A DNA stretch of 64,000 nucleotides from Cyclobacteriaceae bacterium (GCA_016787725.1 JAEUTZ010000015.1:62001-126000), one strand, 5' to 3'. Shown: positions 24,028-33,702, counted from the first letter of the stretch. Notes: generated by a model from the sequence alone, not told the origin. Program-made: numbers and translations.

Positions 24028-26196
24028 GTGCTTACGAACGACCAAATATTACGATGCCTTCGTGAAGTTGCGTTTCACTTGAAACACGATTATTCCACCG
24101 ATGACCTGCATCACGTGGAAATCAACCAACGCACCTACTCCGATAACGAGGTAAGTGAATTTAAACGCGATCTGGTGGAAGCCGGAAACAAACTTCGGAT
24201 TCTCTTCCTGCCCTACCGTGTTGATGCAGAAACCTTGCAGGAGTTTCACGCAAGTCAATCGTCTCCCATCCTTGCTTTTTCAAAAGGCACCCGAATTAAT
24301 CCGGTACTGATCTTGCCCCCCCAACGAAAGAAGATTCCGGTTGTTTACATAGATAAAGCTTCGGATGTCTCGGCCGATGTAAGTTCCCTGAGTGAACTTA
24401 GTCTGGTAACCCAGGAAAACGGTGAGGTGGAGTTCTTTGCCATTTTCGCCTACGAAAGTCCGTTAACGATTGAAACCCTGGAAGGTGAAAAGCCGAGCCC
24501 GGTAACTCGATTGTTCCGCTTGTTGGCCACTGAAAAAAAAGAAATCTTTTATATTTTCTTCTACGCCATTATTGTCGGGTTAATCAGTCTGGTTATTCCG
24601 CTGGGTATTCAAACCACGGTGGAACTCATCTCAGGAGGTGTATTTTTCAGTTCCGTGTATGTGTTGATTACCCTGGTCATTCTGGGCGTTTTGTTGAGCG
24701 GTGGTTTACAGGTGGTTCAGATCAGTTTAGTGGAATTTCTGCAGCGTAGAATCTTTACGCGGGCTTCTCTTGAATTCGCCTTCCGTATCCCCAGAATCCG
24801 CATGGAAGCCATTCAACGGAATTATGCCCCCGAGTTAATCAACCGGTTTTTTGATGTGATCACCATCCAAAAGGGGTTACCAAAACTATTGATTGACTTA
24901 TCCTCGGCAGTTATTCAGATTTTGTTCGGCTTGCTGCTGATCTCGCTTTACCATCCGTTTTTTGTCTTCTTCGGATTTTTTTTGGTGGGTACATTGGTTT
25001 TGATTTTCTATTTAACCGGCCCCCGGGGGTTACATTCTTCCATTGAAGAATCTAAATATAAATACAAGGTAGCGCAGTGGCTTGAAGAACTAGCTCGCGC
25101 GTTGCATTCATTTAAGTTGGCAGGAAGTACCGATCTGCCATTGCGCAAAACAGATTACAATGTCAACAACTACTTAAAAAACAGGAAGGTTCACTTCCGA
25201 ACACTGGTAACACAATTTTCATTTATTGTTGTTTTCAAAGCACTCATTACAGGCGGATTGCTCATCATGGGCACCTTGCTGGTCGTTGACCGCCAAATCA
25301 CCCTGGGTCAGTTCGTGGCTTCTGAAATCGTCATCATCCTGATTTTGACTGCCGTTGAGAAAATAATCATGTACATGGATGTGGTCTACGATTTATTAAC
25401 CGCAGTGGATAAGGTGGCTCATATTACCGATCTTCCCATTGAAAAAGTTGGCGGGCTTGATTTTCCGGCTACGCTAACGCATGGATTCGATGTGCGCACC
25501 AAAAATCTGAAGTATAAATACTCAGCTTCAGGATACTACGCCCTGAAAGGTATTGATTTGGAAATAAAATCCGGTGAAACGATTTGTATTACCGGCCAGG
25601 GCAATTCCGGAAAAACCACTCTGATGAATATTCTCAGTGGACTGTATGCCGACTACGAAGGGGTGGTAACGATCAACAATTATTCATTGCGCGATTTGGA
25701 TCTTACCCACATGCGCGATCAGGTGGCCAAGAACATTTCCCAGGAAGATATCTTTGACGGAACATTGCTTGAGAATATTACCCTTGGAAGGTCCACCACT
25801 ACGATCCAGGATGCAATTGAAGCCATTAATCTTGTTGGGTTGAGCGATGAGGTAAACGCCTTGCCCAAAGGGTTGGATACACCCATTATCAGTGGCGGTA
25901 AAGGTCTTACCAAAACCATGATTCATAAAATTATTCTGGCACGCTGTATGGCCAAAAAGCCAAGGCTTCTGATTTTGAACGACTTCTTCGTTACCCTTGC
26001 CAAATCCGATAAACTGAACTTGCTGAGATGTGTTACGAATACCCAAAAAGCCTGCACCGTCATCATTGTATCCAAAGATCCCATCGTGATGTATGCGTGT
26101 GACCGGATAATTATCATGGAGGATGGCATGATCCGTGCCGAAGGCACGATGGAAGAATTAACCAAAATGGAAATTATCAAAGACATGATCCTGTAA
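24028..26196 (+). CDS. ABC exporter (permease-ATPase fusion) with degenerate ATPase motifs
   Basis: A 722-residue type I secretion-style half-transporter: a cytoplasmic N-terminal region (about 1-165, unrecognised, no C39 catalytic motif), a six-helix ABC membrane domain (about 170-460) and a nucleotide-binding domain (about 490-720). Walker A is intact (G523-x5-G-K529-T-T) and the Q-loop glutamine is present. The signature reads I-S-G-G-K-G rather than LSGGQ; Walker B reads L-L-I-L-N651-D652 rather than hhhhDE; the D-loop Asp is replaced by Ala; the H-loop His is K683. The protein can probably bind but not hydrolyse ATP in the usual way. The start is GTG. It is followed at 4 bases by an HlyD partner. 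Confidence 0.9.
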   Translation: MLTNDQILRCLREVAFHLKHDYSTDDLHHVEINQRTYSDNEVSEFKRDLVEAGNKLRILFLPYRVDAETLQEFHASQSSPILAFSKGTRINPVLILPPQRKKIPVVYIDKASDVSADVSSLSELSLVTQENGEVEFFAIFAYESPLTIETLEGEKPSPVTRLFRLLATEKKEIFYIFFYAIIVGLISLVIPLGIQTTVELISGGVFFSSVYVLITLVILGVLLSGGLQVVQISLVEFLQRRIFTRASLEFAFRIPRIRMEAIQRNYAPELINRFFDVITIQKGLPKLLIDLSSAVIQILFGLLLISLYHPFFVFFGFFLVGTLVLIFYLTGPRGLHSSIEESKYKYKVAQWLEELARALHSFKLAGSTDLPLRKTDYNVNNYLKNRKVHFRTLVTQFSFIVVFKALITGGLLIMGTLLVVDRQITLGQFVASEIVIILILTAVEKIIMYMDVVYDLLTAVDKVAHITDLPIEKVGGLDFPATLTHGFDVRTKNLKYKYSASGYYALKGIDLEIKSGETICITGQGNSGKTTLMNILSGLYADYEGVVTINNYSLRDLDLTHMRDQVAKNISQEDIFDGTLLENITLGRSTTTIQDAIEAINLVGLSDEVNALPKGLDTPIISGGKGLTKTMIHKIILARCMAKKPRLLILNDFFVTLAKSDKLNLLRCVTNTQKACTVIIVSKDPIVMYACDRIIIMEDGMIRAEGTMEELTKMEIIKDMIL

Positions 26197-26200
26197 GGCT

Positions 26201-27499
26201 ATGCTAAAAATCTCATCGAAGTCTGTTGAAAAAATGATGCCGCAGGATCGGCTCTATTCCTTGCGTTCTCTGGATACACCCATGGCCGGTAAACTCCTGG
26301 CCCGCTGGCTAATGGGTATTGGCCTCATCTTTTTAATAGTTCTTTTTCTTCCTTGGCAACAAAATATCCGGGGAAATGGCAAAGTAACTGCTTTAGATCC
26401 TTCCAACAGACCTCAAACAGTGGAAACAGCTATTCCCGGTCGGATTCAGAAATGGAATGTGCGCGAAGGCCAGTATGTAAACAAAGGTGATACCCTGGTG
26501 GTGTTAAGTGAGATCAAAGACAAGTTTTTTGATCCCAACCTCTTGTTGCGGTTGCGCGAGCAAATCAACGCCAAGACCAGCAGTTTAAGTTCCAAAAATC
26601 AAAAAGCGAAAGCGCTTCAGCGACAGATTGATGCGTTGCGGGAGGCCATGCAAAACAAAATCGATCAGTCGAAAGCGAAGTTGGAGGCTGAGCGTGTACG
26701 CTACCAGAATGCTGAGAACCAATTTCAACGGAACAAAAAACTTTACGAAGCGGGAAACATTCCGCTCACCAAGTTCCAGGACATTGAGTATAAGTTTCAA
26801 GGCGCAAAGGCGGATTTTGAAAATGCGAATATTGAACTGACGCGGGTAGAAGCCGAATACCTGGACAAAATCAGTAAAGCCGAATCCGATTTGAGCAATA
26901 CACTGGCAGAAATTTTTGATGCGGAAGGTGAGATCGCCAAATTGAAGAACGAGTACGCCAATATGCAAATTCGAAATGAACAATACCAGGTGATTGCCCC
27001 TCAGAGTGGCGTGGTGGTAAAAGCCCTTAAAGCCGGTATTGGTGAAACCATTAAAGAACAGGAAGCCGTGTGCACCATCATGCCCGATGCCCAGGACCTG
27101 GCGGTAGAAATGTATGTGAAGGCAATGGACGTACCGCTCATTGCTAAAGGGCGGAAAGTGCGCGTGATGTTTGATGGATGGCCTGCCATACAGTTTTCAG
27201 GTTGGCCAAGTGTTTCGGTAGGAACGTTTGGCGGGCAGGTTGAAGTCATTGACTTTGTGAATAGCAGACCGGGGGAGTTCCGCATTCTGGTGATTCCCGA
27301 TAAAACTGAAGAATCCTGGCCCAAACAATTGCGGATGGGTTCGGGCACAAAGGGTTGGGTGATGCTGAACGATGTACCTGTTTGGTTTGAAATCTGGCGT
27401 CAGCTGAATGGCTTCCCGGCTACGTTGTATGAGGAACCAGAAGATCCTTTGTACGAAATGAAGAAGGCCAACGAAGAAAAGAGTAAAGACACCGAATAA
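26201..27499 (+). CDS. HlyD-family membrane fusion protein
   Basis: A 432-residue periplasmic adaptor: one transmembrane helix (about 35-55), a split biotinyl-lipoyl-like domain (T-V-E-T-A-I-P-G-R-I-Q-K-W and I-A-P-Q-S-G-V-V-V-K), a long alpha-helical coiled-coil hairpin (about 115-265) and a beta-barrel domain. It joins the ABC exporter in the inner membrane to the TolC-like channel encoded next. Spacing to neighbours is 4 and 7 bases, so they are one operon. Confidence 0.93.
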   Translation: MLKISSKSVEKMMPQDRLYSLRSLDTPMAGKLLARWLMGIGLIFLIVLFLPWQQNIRGNGKVTALDPSNRPQTVETAIPGRIQKWNVREGQYVNKGDTLVVLSEIKDKFFDPNLLLRLREQINAKTSSLSSKNQKAKALQRQIDALREAMQNKIDQSKAKLEAERVRYQNAENQFQRNKKLYEAGNIPLTKFQDIEYKFQGAKADFENANIELTRVEAEYLDKISKAESDLSNTLAEIFDAEGEIAKLKNEYANMQIRNEQYQVIAPQSGVVVKALKAGIGETIKEQEAVCTIMPDAQDLAVEMYVKAMDVPLIAKGRKVRVMFDGWPAIQFSGWPSVSVGTFGGQVEVIDFVNSRPGEFRILVIPDKTEESWPKQLRMGSGTKGWVMLNDVPVWFEIWRQLNGFPATLYEEPEDPLYEMKKANEEKSKDTE

Positions 27500-27506
27500 G
27501 AGTGCC

Positions 27507-28958
27507 ATGAAGAAAGTTTTGCACATTCTTGTTGCGCTGTTAGCGGGCTTCGCGGGGATCAACGCCCAGGCCCAGCCAAGCATGGATTCGGTTTTTGTCC
27601 TGCCCGATTCGGTGACTGCTATGACGTTACAGCAGTTTTATGCTGCCATTCTGGAATATCACCCCGTGGTGAAGCAAGCTAAACTGCTGCCCGAAAATGC
27701 CCGGCAGGAAATTCGATTGGCGCGGGGTGCTTTTGATCCCAAACTGGAGGTGCTTATCGACCAGAAGGAATTCCAGGATAAGAGTTACTACAACTACACC
27801 GACATTTACTTATCATTTCCGAACCGAACGTTTATTGAGCCCAAAATTGGTCTCGAAGATAACAGTGGCGAGTTGCTGAACCCCGAGAGCATTATTCCTG
27901 GCAACCGACAATATTTTGCGGGTGTTAATATACCCATCGGACGCGGACTATTTACGGATGATCGCAGAACAGCAATCCGCCAGGCAGAATTATTTCAAAC
28001 TATTGCTGAGGCCGACCAAGTCAAACTCGTCAACAAAATTTTGTTAGCGGCTGCCAAAGATTATTGGAACTGGTACAATAGCTATTATAATTTCCGGTTG
28101 CTTACACGGGGTGCGGATATTGCCCGTGAAATTTTCAGCAGGGTGAAAATGAATGTGGCGTTGGGCGAACAGGCGGCCATCGACTCGGTGCAAGCTAAAA
28201 TCACGCTGCAAACCCGGTTGGTTGAGCGACAGGAAGCCTGGCTGGCTTTTCAAAATGCGGGTATTCATCTTTCCAATTACCTGTGGGATGATCAAAGTTA
28301 TCCGTTGGTGCTCACCTCGCGCGTAGCCCCTGTACTCGAAGTTTCCGATCTAAGCAGTCTCAATTTGCAGACATTGAGTGCGCTGGCAGACAGTGCGCGC
28401 GTCAATCATCCGGAACTCATAAAGCTTCGCACCAAGATCAATCAACTTGAATTGGAGCGGTCATTGGCCCGTGAGTTTCTCAAACCGCGTCTCGACCTGA
28501 GTTATTATTTGTTAAGTCAGCCATCGGCTGAGAAGGTGATTGATCCGGCTAATGATTACAAGTTTGGATTGGAGTTTTCGATGCCCATCTTGTTGCGCAA
28601 AGAGCGGTCGAAAGTGGCTATAACGAACCTGAAAATTCAGTCCACTGAATTTGAGCAAACTCAGGCCGAGCGGGAAATCCTAAACGGAATCACTTCCGTG
28701 TTTAATGATATCACCAATACCTCGATCATCATTGGCCAGCAAACGGATATGGTTAACCTATACGACCGGCTGTTACAGGCTGAATTCCTCAACCTTGAGA
28801 ACGGAGAAAGTGATTTGTTCAAGCTCAATATTCAACAGGAAAAATTGATTCAGGCCCAAAGCAAATTATTGAAGCTGAAATCCGAGTATGAAAAATTAAA
28901 GGCTGAGTTGTACTGGGCAGCCGGTATTCGCAACCTGAACTTTAACAATCAGGATTGA
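27507..28958 (+). CDS. TolC-family outer-membrane efflux protein
   Basis: A 483-residue protein with a signal peptide ending near I-N-A-Q-A-Q and the two repeated helical/strand segments of TolC proteins (about 45-270 and 285-475; L-A-R-G-A-F-D-P-K-L and Q-A-E-F-L-N-L-E-N-G-E-S are family-like). It forms the outer-membrane duct of the tripartite exporter and is the last gene of the TetR-ABC-HlyD-TolC operon. Confidence 0.92.
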   Translation: MKKVLHILVALLAGFAGINAQAQPSMDSVFVLPDSVTAMTLQQFYAAILEYHPVVKQAKLLPENARQEIRLARGAFDPKLEVLIDQKEFQDKSYYNYTDIYLSFPNRTFIEPKIGLEDNSGELLNPESIIPGNRQYFAGVNIPIGRGLFTDDRRTAIRQAELFQTIAEADQVKLVNKILLAAAKDYWNWYNSYYNFRLLTRGADIAREIFSRVKMNVALGEQAAIDSVQAKITLQTRLVERQEAWLAFQNAGIHLSNYLWDDQSYPLVLTSRVAPVLEVSDLSSLNLQTLSALADSARVNHPELIKLRTKINQLELERSLAREFLKPRLDLSYYLLSQPSAEKVIDPANDYKFGLEFSMPILLRKERSKVAITNLKIQSTEFEQTQAEREILNGITSVFNDITNTSIIIGQQTDMVNLYDRLLQAEFLNLENGESDLFKLNIQQEKLIQAQSKLLKLKSEYEKLKAELYWAAGIRNLNFNNQD

Positions 28959-28987
28959 GGATTGATTTCAGAGTTTAATTTCATCGA

Positions 28988-30427
28988 TCAGGCCGAAAGG
29001 ATTGTTTGAATCAATTCCTCCGCCACACGCTCAGCGGAATTCAATGCTCCATTGATCGTGCCGGCATCTCCCTTTACATCGGTGGCTTCTCCGGCAAAAA
29101 ATATCTTATTGTTGATCGGAGCAGCCAGTGCTTCCCGGTCGGCAACGGAAGCCCCTACTTTCAGATAAGACATCCCCCCCTTGAAAAATTCATCTTTACC
29201 CCAGTCAGCCAAAAACCAAATCCGGTTGCCTTCGGTACCATCAGGATTAATCACCTTACTGATAAATAACGATGCCTGATTATTATAAATAGCGTCCAAC
29301 TCGGCCAATACCGCATCCAGTATGCCATCTCCCATGGCTGATAACTCCTGAGCTTTTGGACCGTGGACGGTAACTGTGAGGGTTCTGTAAAATTCACTGC
29401 GATCCACGCCACTATTCAACATCAACGGACCCAGGGTTGCTCCCCAAATATAGCCGCTGTCTTCACCCCAGAAATTTTTCTTGAAATCGATCGCCAGGCG
29501 CACACAATGATCCATGCCGATTTTGTTCATGCCGGCTACCTTGGCTGCGGGCAAGCCCGGACTAAATGTTACACCACCACTTTTCAACACCCCTAATGAT
29601 GTGGTAACAATTACCTTATCGGCCTCATACTCGATACCCTCTTTATCGGTAATCAGTATCTTTTCGCCTGCATAATTAATTGACTTAACCACCGCATTCA
29701 ATTGAACCTTGTTGGTAATCTGACTGAACCGGGAAGCAATTATATCCTGTAAAGGATTGGTTTTTATTATAAAGGGGTTGTTTTCATGTTCAATCAACCC
29801 CAGGGCTTCGCTTACCCCTTTTGCCCCTACCTGATCACTGGAAGATCCATAAAAATTTCCAGCCATTGAATTCAGTAAGGCGTCTGCGCGGGGACTTACA
29901 CCGGCTGCCTGTTTCATCGAAACATCACCCCCACCATAGGTGGGTAGTGCGGCTACAAAATTCCTTACCGCAGCCAGGTCGGAATCGCCACCCCAATCAG
30001 TAGCCGACTTAGCCTGACTGTCAAGGATGAACTGTTCCGTTGCCTGAGTATTCAGTTCAATTTTTGTCAGGGCGTACTTTTCAATAATCTTTCCAAAGGC
30101 TGAACTGTTGCCGTATATGATCTCTGCGCCCAGTTCTACAGGAAAATCGGCTGACGTTTGAACCAAGATTTCTTTTTGATTCCGCAGCGAGCGGATGCGG
30201 CCGCCCAATTGATTGCTGGCTTCCAGTACCTTCACAGAAATTCCTTTTGAATGAAGTATATCGGCTGCATACAACCCTGCGGCCCCGGCTCCAATGATGA
30301 TGACCGTACCATCATACGGAACTTCCGGCCCAGGATCATCCTTTGAACAGGAAACAATCATGCCGGGCATCAAAGCACCCGCAGTGAAACCAATACCAAT
30401 CTTTTTAAGTGCCTTTCTGCGCTTCAC
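28988..30427 (-). CDS. Tat-exported flavin amine oxidase family lipoprotein
   Basis: About 479 residues from a GTG at 30427. The N-terminus has K-R-R-K-A-L-K-K, a hydrophobic stretch and lipobox I-V-S-C27, which together look like a twin-arginine lipoprotein signal (lysine before RR is atypical). The FAD-binding fold follows (V-I-I-I-G-A-G-A-A-G-L, about 42-70), with G-G-R-I-R-S downstream and the C-terminal FAD motif F-F-A-G-E-A-T. The family oxidises amines; the substrate is unknown. A longer open frame reaches 30559 but would overlap the divergent NadR-like gene, so the shorter start is chosen. Confidence 0.85.
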   Translation of the reverse strand: MKRRKALKKIGIGFTAGALMPGMIVSCSKDDPGPEVPYDGTVIIIGAGAAGLYAADILHSKGISVKVLEASNQLGGRIRSLRNQKEILVQTSADFPVELGAEIIYGNSSAFGKIIEKYALTKIELNTQATEQFILDSQAKSATDWGGDSDLAAVRNFVAALPTYGGGDVSMKQAAGVSPRADALLNSMAGNFYGSSSDQVGAKGVSEALGLIEHENNPFIIKTNPLQDIIASRFSQITNKVQLNAVVKSINYAGEKILITDKEGIEYEADKVIVTTSLGVLKSGGVTFSPGLPAAKVAGMNKIGMDHCVRLAIDFKKNFWGEDSGYIWGATLGPLMLNSGVDRSEFYRTLTVTVHGPKAQELSAMGDGILDAVLAELDAIYNNQASLFISKVINPDGTEGNRIWFLADWGKDEFFKGGMSYLKVGASVADREALAAPINNKIFFAGEATDVKGDAGTINGALNSAERVAEELIQTILSA

Positions 30428-30537
30428 AGAATATGATTTAAGCGAAAGATAATTATACCGGACCGATTCGCGAAACCCGTACTCGTTTCGCCTTCCGATT
30501 AGCCGGTAAATAACTAATTTGGCAAAAAAGTAAGCGC

Positions 30538-31080
30538 ATGTTTGTTTCCAAAGAGGCACAACCCAGTATTAAAAAGGTTTGCATCACCGGACCGGAATGC
30601 ACCGGCAAGTCAGCGCTTGCAAAATTCCTGGCTCAACATTATGCCACCTGCTGGATTCCCGAGTATGCCCGGGCTTACCTGGATAAACTGGGGCATCCCT
30701 ATGCTGAATCCGATCTGGTTAAAATTGCCCACGGCCAGCTCCGGCTGGAAGATGAGTGGCTGCGGGAAGCAAACCAGATAATGATCTGTGATACCAACTT
30801 GCTCACCATTAAAATCTGGAGCGAGCATAAATTTGGCCGTTGCGATGCCGATTTAGTTAAACAACTTCACACAAGGCCGTACGATCTCTATCTTTTGTGT
30901 TACATCGATGTGCCGTGGGAAAATGATCCACAACGCGAACATCCGGATAAGCGCGAACATTTTTGGCAGGTTTATAAAAATGAAACCATCAACACGGGGG
31001 TGCCATATGTTGAGATAAAGGGAGACAGAACAACCCGGCAACAACTAGCGGTGACGGCCATCGATAATCTCTTGTCCTAA
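30538..31080 (+). CDS. NadR/Ttd14-type P-loop kinase
   Basis: A 180-residue AAA_28 P-loop protein matching the C-terminal kinase half of NadR: Walker A G-P-E-C-T-G-K-S, E-Y-A-R-A-Y-L after it, C-D-T-N as Walker B, and D-V-P-W-E-N-D-P-Q-R-E lid. It has no N-terminal adenylyltransferase or HTH. It would phosphorylate nicotinamide riboside in NAD salvage; this is inferred from the family. It lies 2 bases upstream of an MFS gene, with which it is co-transcribed. Confidence 0.85.
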   Translation: MFVSKEAQPSIKKVCITGPECTGKSALAKFLAQHYATCWIPEYARAYLDKLGHPYAESDLVKIAHGQLRLEDEWLREANQIMICDTNLLTIKIWSEHKFGRCDADLVKQLHTRPYDLYLLCYIDVPWENDPQREHPDKREHFWQVYKNETINTGVPYVEIKGDRTTRQQLAVTAIDNLLS

Positions 31081-31082
31081 AC

Positions 31083-32318
31083 ATGATACCCTCAGATCCG
31101 TACGCAGCTATTCGCATACGTGACTTTCGTTTGTTCATTCTTTCCCGTCTGTTCATTACGCTGGCCATTCAAATTCAAGGGGTGGTTGTTGGATGGCAGA
31201 TTTACGAGTTAACGAAAGACCCGCTGTCGCTGGGTCTGATCGGACTAGCCGAAGCCATTCCTGCCATTACCGTTTCGCTCTATGCTGGTCATTTGGCGGA
31301 TGTGGTGGAACGAAAGAAAATTATTCTTGCTTGTGTTGGGTTGCTTTCCTTTTGCTCCATGGCACTGCTTTATTTCACAACGCACCTGGGTGCACATTTA
31401 ATTCAAACCAGTGCGTTTGCCATTTATGCTGTCATTTTTGTGAGCGGTATTGCCCGGGGGTTTCTCTCACCCGCTAATTTCTCTTTTATGCCGCAGCTGG
31501 TGGACCGATCCCTCTATCAGAATGCAATTACCTGGAACAGCACGATTTGGGAAAGTGCCTCGGTGGGTGGTCCTATGGTGGGTGGTCTTGTGTATGGATT
31601 CTTTGGGATTACTGCAGCCTATTCGGTCGATGCATTCCTGGTGGTTGCTGCCCTGCTTTGTTATTTGTCAATTCCAAACCGGCCCCTGCCTCCGATGAGT
31701 GAAGAACAAGGCATGTGGGAAAAGATTAAAGCTGGAATCAAATTCGTTTTTAAAAACCAGATCATTTTAAGTGCTATTTCCCTCGATCTGTTTGCCGTGT
31801 TGTTTGGCGGAGCGGTGGCCCTGTTGCCCATTTTCGCAGCGGATATTCTGCACACTAACGAAATCGGGCTTGGCTTTCTCCGGTCAGCTCCGGCAATTGG
31901 TGCCGTCATAATGGCCGTATACATTACTCACCATCCGATCAAACGAAACATTGGAAAAATTTTATTGTGGTGTGTTGCCGGGTTCGGGCTGTGTATGATC
32001 GGATTCAGTTTGTCTACCTGGTTCTGGCTCTCCATGGCACTGCTCATCGTAAGTGGGATGTTTGACTGTGTCAGTGTGATTGTGCGGGGCACGTTGATCC
32101 ACACCTTGACTCCTGAAAATATGAAAGGGCGGGTGGCGGCAGTCAATAGCATGTTCATTGGTTCTTCCAACGAAATCGGGATGTTGGAATCGGGGATTGC
32201 CGCCAAACTTCTAGGAGTTGTGCCTTCGGTTATCTTTGGTGGATTGATGACACTGAGTGTGGTTGGTATAACTGCGTGGAAAGCTCCTTCGTTGCGAAGG
32301 CTGCAGCAGGTTAAATGA
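31083..32318 (+). CDS. MFS transporter (EntS/MFS_3-like exporter)
   Basis: A 411-residue protein with about 12 transmembrane helices and the MFS loop 2-3 motif G-H-L-A-D-V-V-E-R-K-K. The N-terminal segment (R-I-R-D-F-R-L-F-I-L-S-R) and the S-A-P-A-I-G-A loop resemble the MFS_3/enterobactin-exporter branch. The substrate is unknown. Its place 2 bases after the NadR-like kinase could suggest a nucleoside or vitamin link, but the branch is usually an exporter. Confidence 0.88.
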   Translation: MIPSDPYAAIRIRDFRLFILSRLFITLAIQIQGVVVGWQIYELTKDPLSLGLIGLAEAIPAITVSLYAGHLADVVERKKIILACVGLLSFCSMALLYFTTHLGAHLIQTSAFAIYAVIFVSGIARGFLSPANFSFMPQLVDRSLYQNAITWNSTIWESASVGGPMVGGLVYGFFGITAAYSVDAFLVVAALLCYLSIPNRPLPPMSEEQGMWEKIKAGIKFVFKNQIILSAISLDLFAVLFGGAVALLPIFAADILHTNEIGLGFLRSAPAIGAVIMAVYITHHPIKRNIGKILLWCVAGFGLCMIGFSLSTWFWLSMALLIVSGMFDCVSVIVRGTLIHTLTPENMKGRVAAVNSMFIGSSNEIGMLESGIAAKLLGVVPSVIFGGLMTLSVVGITAWKAPSLRRLQQVK

Positions 32319-32409
32319 ATTAAATATTGCCCGTTAATCTAAGAATATTGTATTTACTTTAACTCATTGGGCAATTAATGATAACTTCACTTCAATAATC
32401 ATTGAAAAA

Positions 32410-33702
32410 ATGTTGACCTCCCGCAGATCCTTCTTTCAAAAAGCCATCCGTGCAACCGGCACCCTTTCTTTAACTCCCCTGGCCGCGCAGGCTGCAGCCG
32501 AAGATATCTCTGATGCCTTGTACTCTTTAAATCAACTCAGTCCGTTGGCAGCTGCCAATGATGAAGAGCTGTGGGCGCGCATGGCGCAGGCTTACACGGT
32601 AAGTCCAACCCTGCTGAACCTGAACAATGGCGGGGTAAGTCCACAACCTAAAGTGGTTCAGGATGCCGTGGACCGGTATTATCATCTCAGCAATGAAGCG
32701 CCCAGCTATTATATGTGGCGCATTTTGGATGCCGGTCGCGAACCCCTCAGGCGCAAACTGGCTGACCTGGCGGGATCTGATGCGGAAGAACTTGCCATTA
32801 ACCGCAACACCACAGAGGCACTCGGTACCTTTACCTGGGGAATTGACTTGAAGCGAGGCGATGAGATTGTAATGACCAAACAGGATTATCCAAACATGAT
32901 TCACGCGTGGAAACAGCGCGAACTGCGCGAGGGCGTGAAAATCAACTGGATCAATTTATCCTTACCTATTGAGAACGATGATATCGTCATCAAAGCCTAT
33001 ATAGATGCCACCACCAGCAAAACCAAAATCTGGCACATTACCCACCTGATTACGTGGACCGGGCAAATCTTACCGGCTGCCAAACTTTGTACTGAAGCCC
33101 GAAAACGCGGCATCACCACATTGGTAGACGCAGCCCACTCCTTTGCGCATCTTGATTATAAAATCTCCGATCTCAACTGCGACTACTTTGGCACCAGCTT
33201 GCATAAGTGGCTGTGTGCGCCATTTGGCACCGGCATGATGTATGTCCGCAAACCGTTGATTGAAAAAACCTGGCCTATTTTCCCTACTGAAAAACCTCAA
33301 AGCCCCGACATTCGTAAGTTTGAAGCCTTAGGTACCCGGTCGTTTGCCCCTGAACAAGCCATTGGTCAGGCCATTGATTTTCACCTTGCGATTGGTGCTA
33401 AACGCAAGCAAGAGCGATTGCATTATCTGAAGCGGTACTGGTGCGATGCGGTTTCGCAGCATCCCCGCGTTAAACTACACATCTCGCTAAAACCTGAGTA
33501 CTCCTGTGCTCTGGGTACTTTTAGCATTGATGGATTGGATGTCAGCGATGTAGCTAACAAGCTCCACTCGGATTACTCGATTCATGTGGTGCCCATCAAA
33601 TGGGAAAATGTCAATGCTGTGCGGGTTACTCCGCACGTGTACACCTCAACGAAAGATCTGGATCGGTTAATTGAGGCTGTTCGTAAAATAGCCGCATCCT
33701 GA
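32410..33702 (+). CDS. Exported class V aminotransferase (isopenicillin N epimerase-like)
   Basis: A 430-residue PLP enzyme with a twin-arginine-type signal (S-R-R-S-F-F-Q-K-A at residues 4-12, cleavage near A-A-Q-A). The aminotransferase class V domain carries D-A-A-H-S-F-A-H and the PLP lysine K266 in S-L-H-K-W. The closest named relatives by eye are isopenicillin N epimerase-like proteins; the real substrate is unknown. Tat export fits, because PLP enzymes fold in the cytoplasm. Confidence 0.86.
   Translation: MLTSRRSFFQKAIRATGTLSLTPLAAQAAAEDISDALYSLNQLSPLAAANDEELWARMAQAYTVSPTLLNLNNGGVSPQPKVVQDAVDRYYHLSNEAPSYYMWRILDAGREPLRRKLADLAGSDAEELAINRNTTEALGTFTWGIDLKRGDEIVMTKQDYPNMIHAWKQRELREGVKINWINLSLPIENDDIVIKAYIDATTSKTKIWHITHLITWTGQILPAAKLCTEARKRGITTLVDAAHSFAHLDYKISDLNCDYFGTSLHKWLCAPFGTGMMYVRKPLIEKTWPIFPTEKPQSPDIRKFEALGTRSFAPEQAIGQAIDFHLAIGAKRKQERLHYLKRYWCDAVSQHPRVKLHISLKPEYSCALGTFSIDGLDVSDVANKLHSDYSIHVVPIKWENVNAVRVTPHVYTSTKDLDRLIEAVRKIAAS

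Noticed and set aside
30428-30559. N-terminal extension of the amine oxidase frame up to 30559.
   Set aside because: It would precede the Tat-type signal and overlap the divergent NadR-like gene; the GTG at 30427 fits the signal.
32326-32375. ATTGCCC and GGGCAAT inverted repeat upstream of the class V aminotransferase gene.
   Set aside because: Seven-base arms 36 bases apart in AT-rich DNA are expected by chance, and no promoter element fits.
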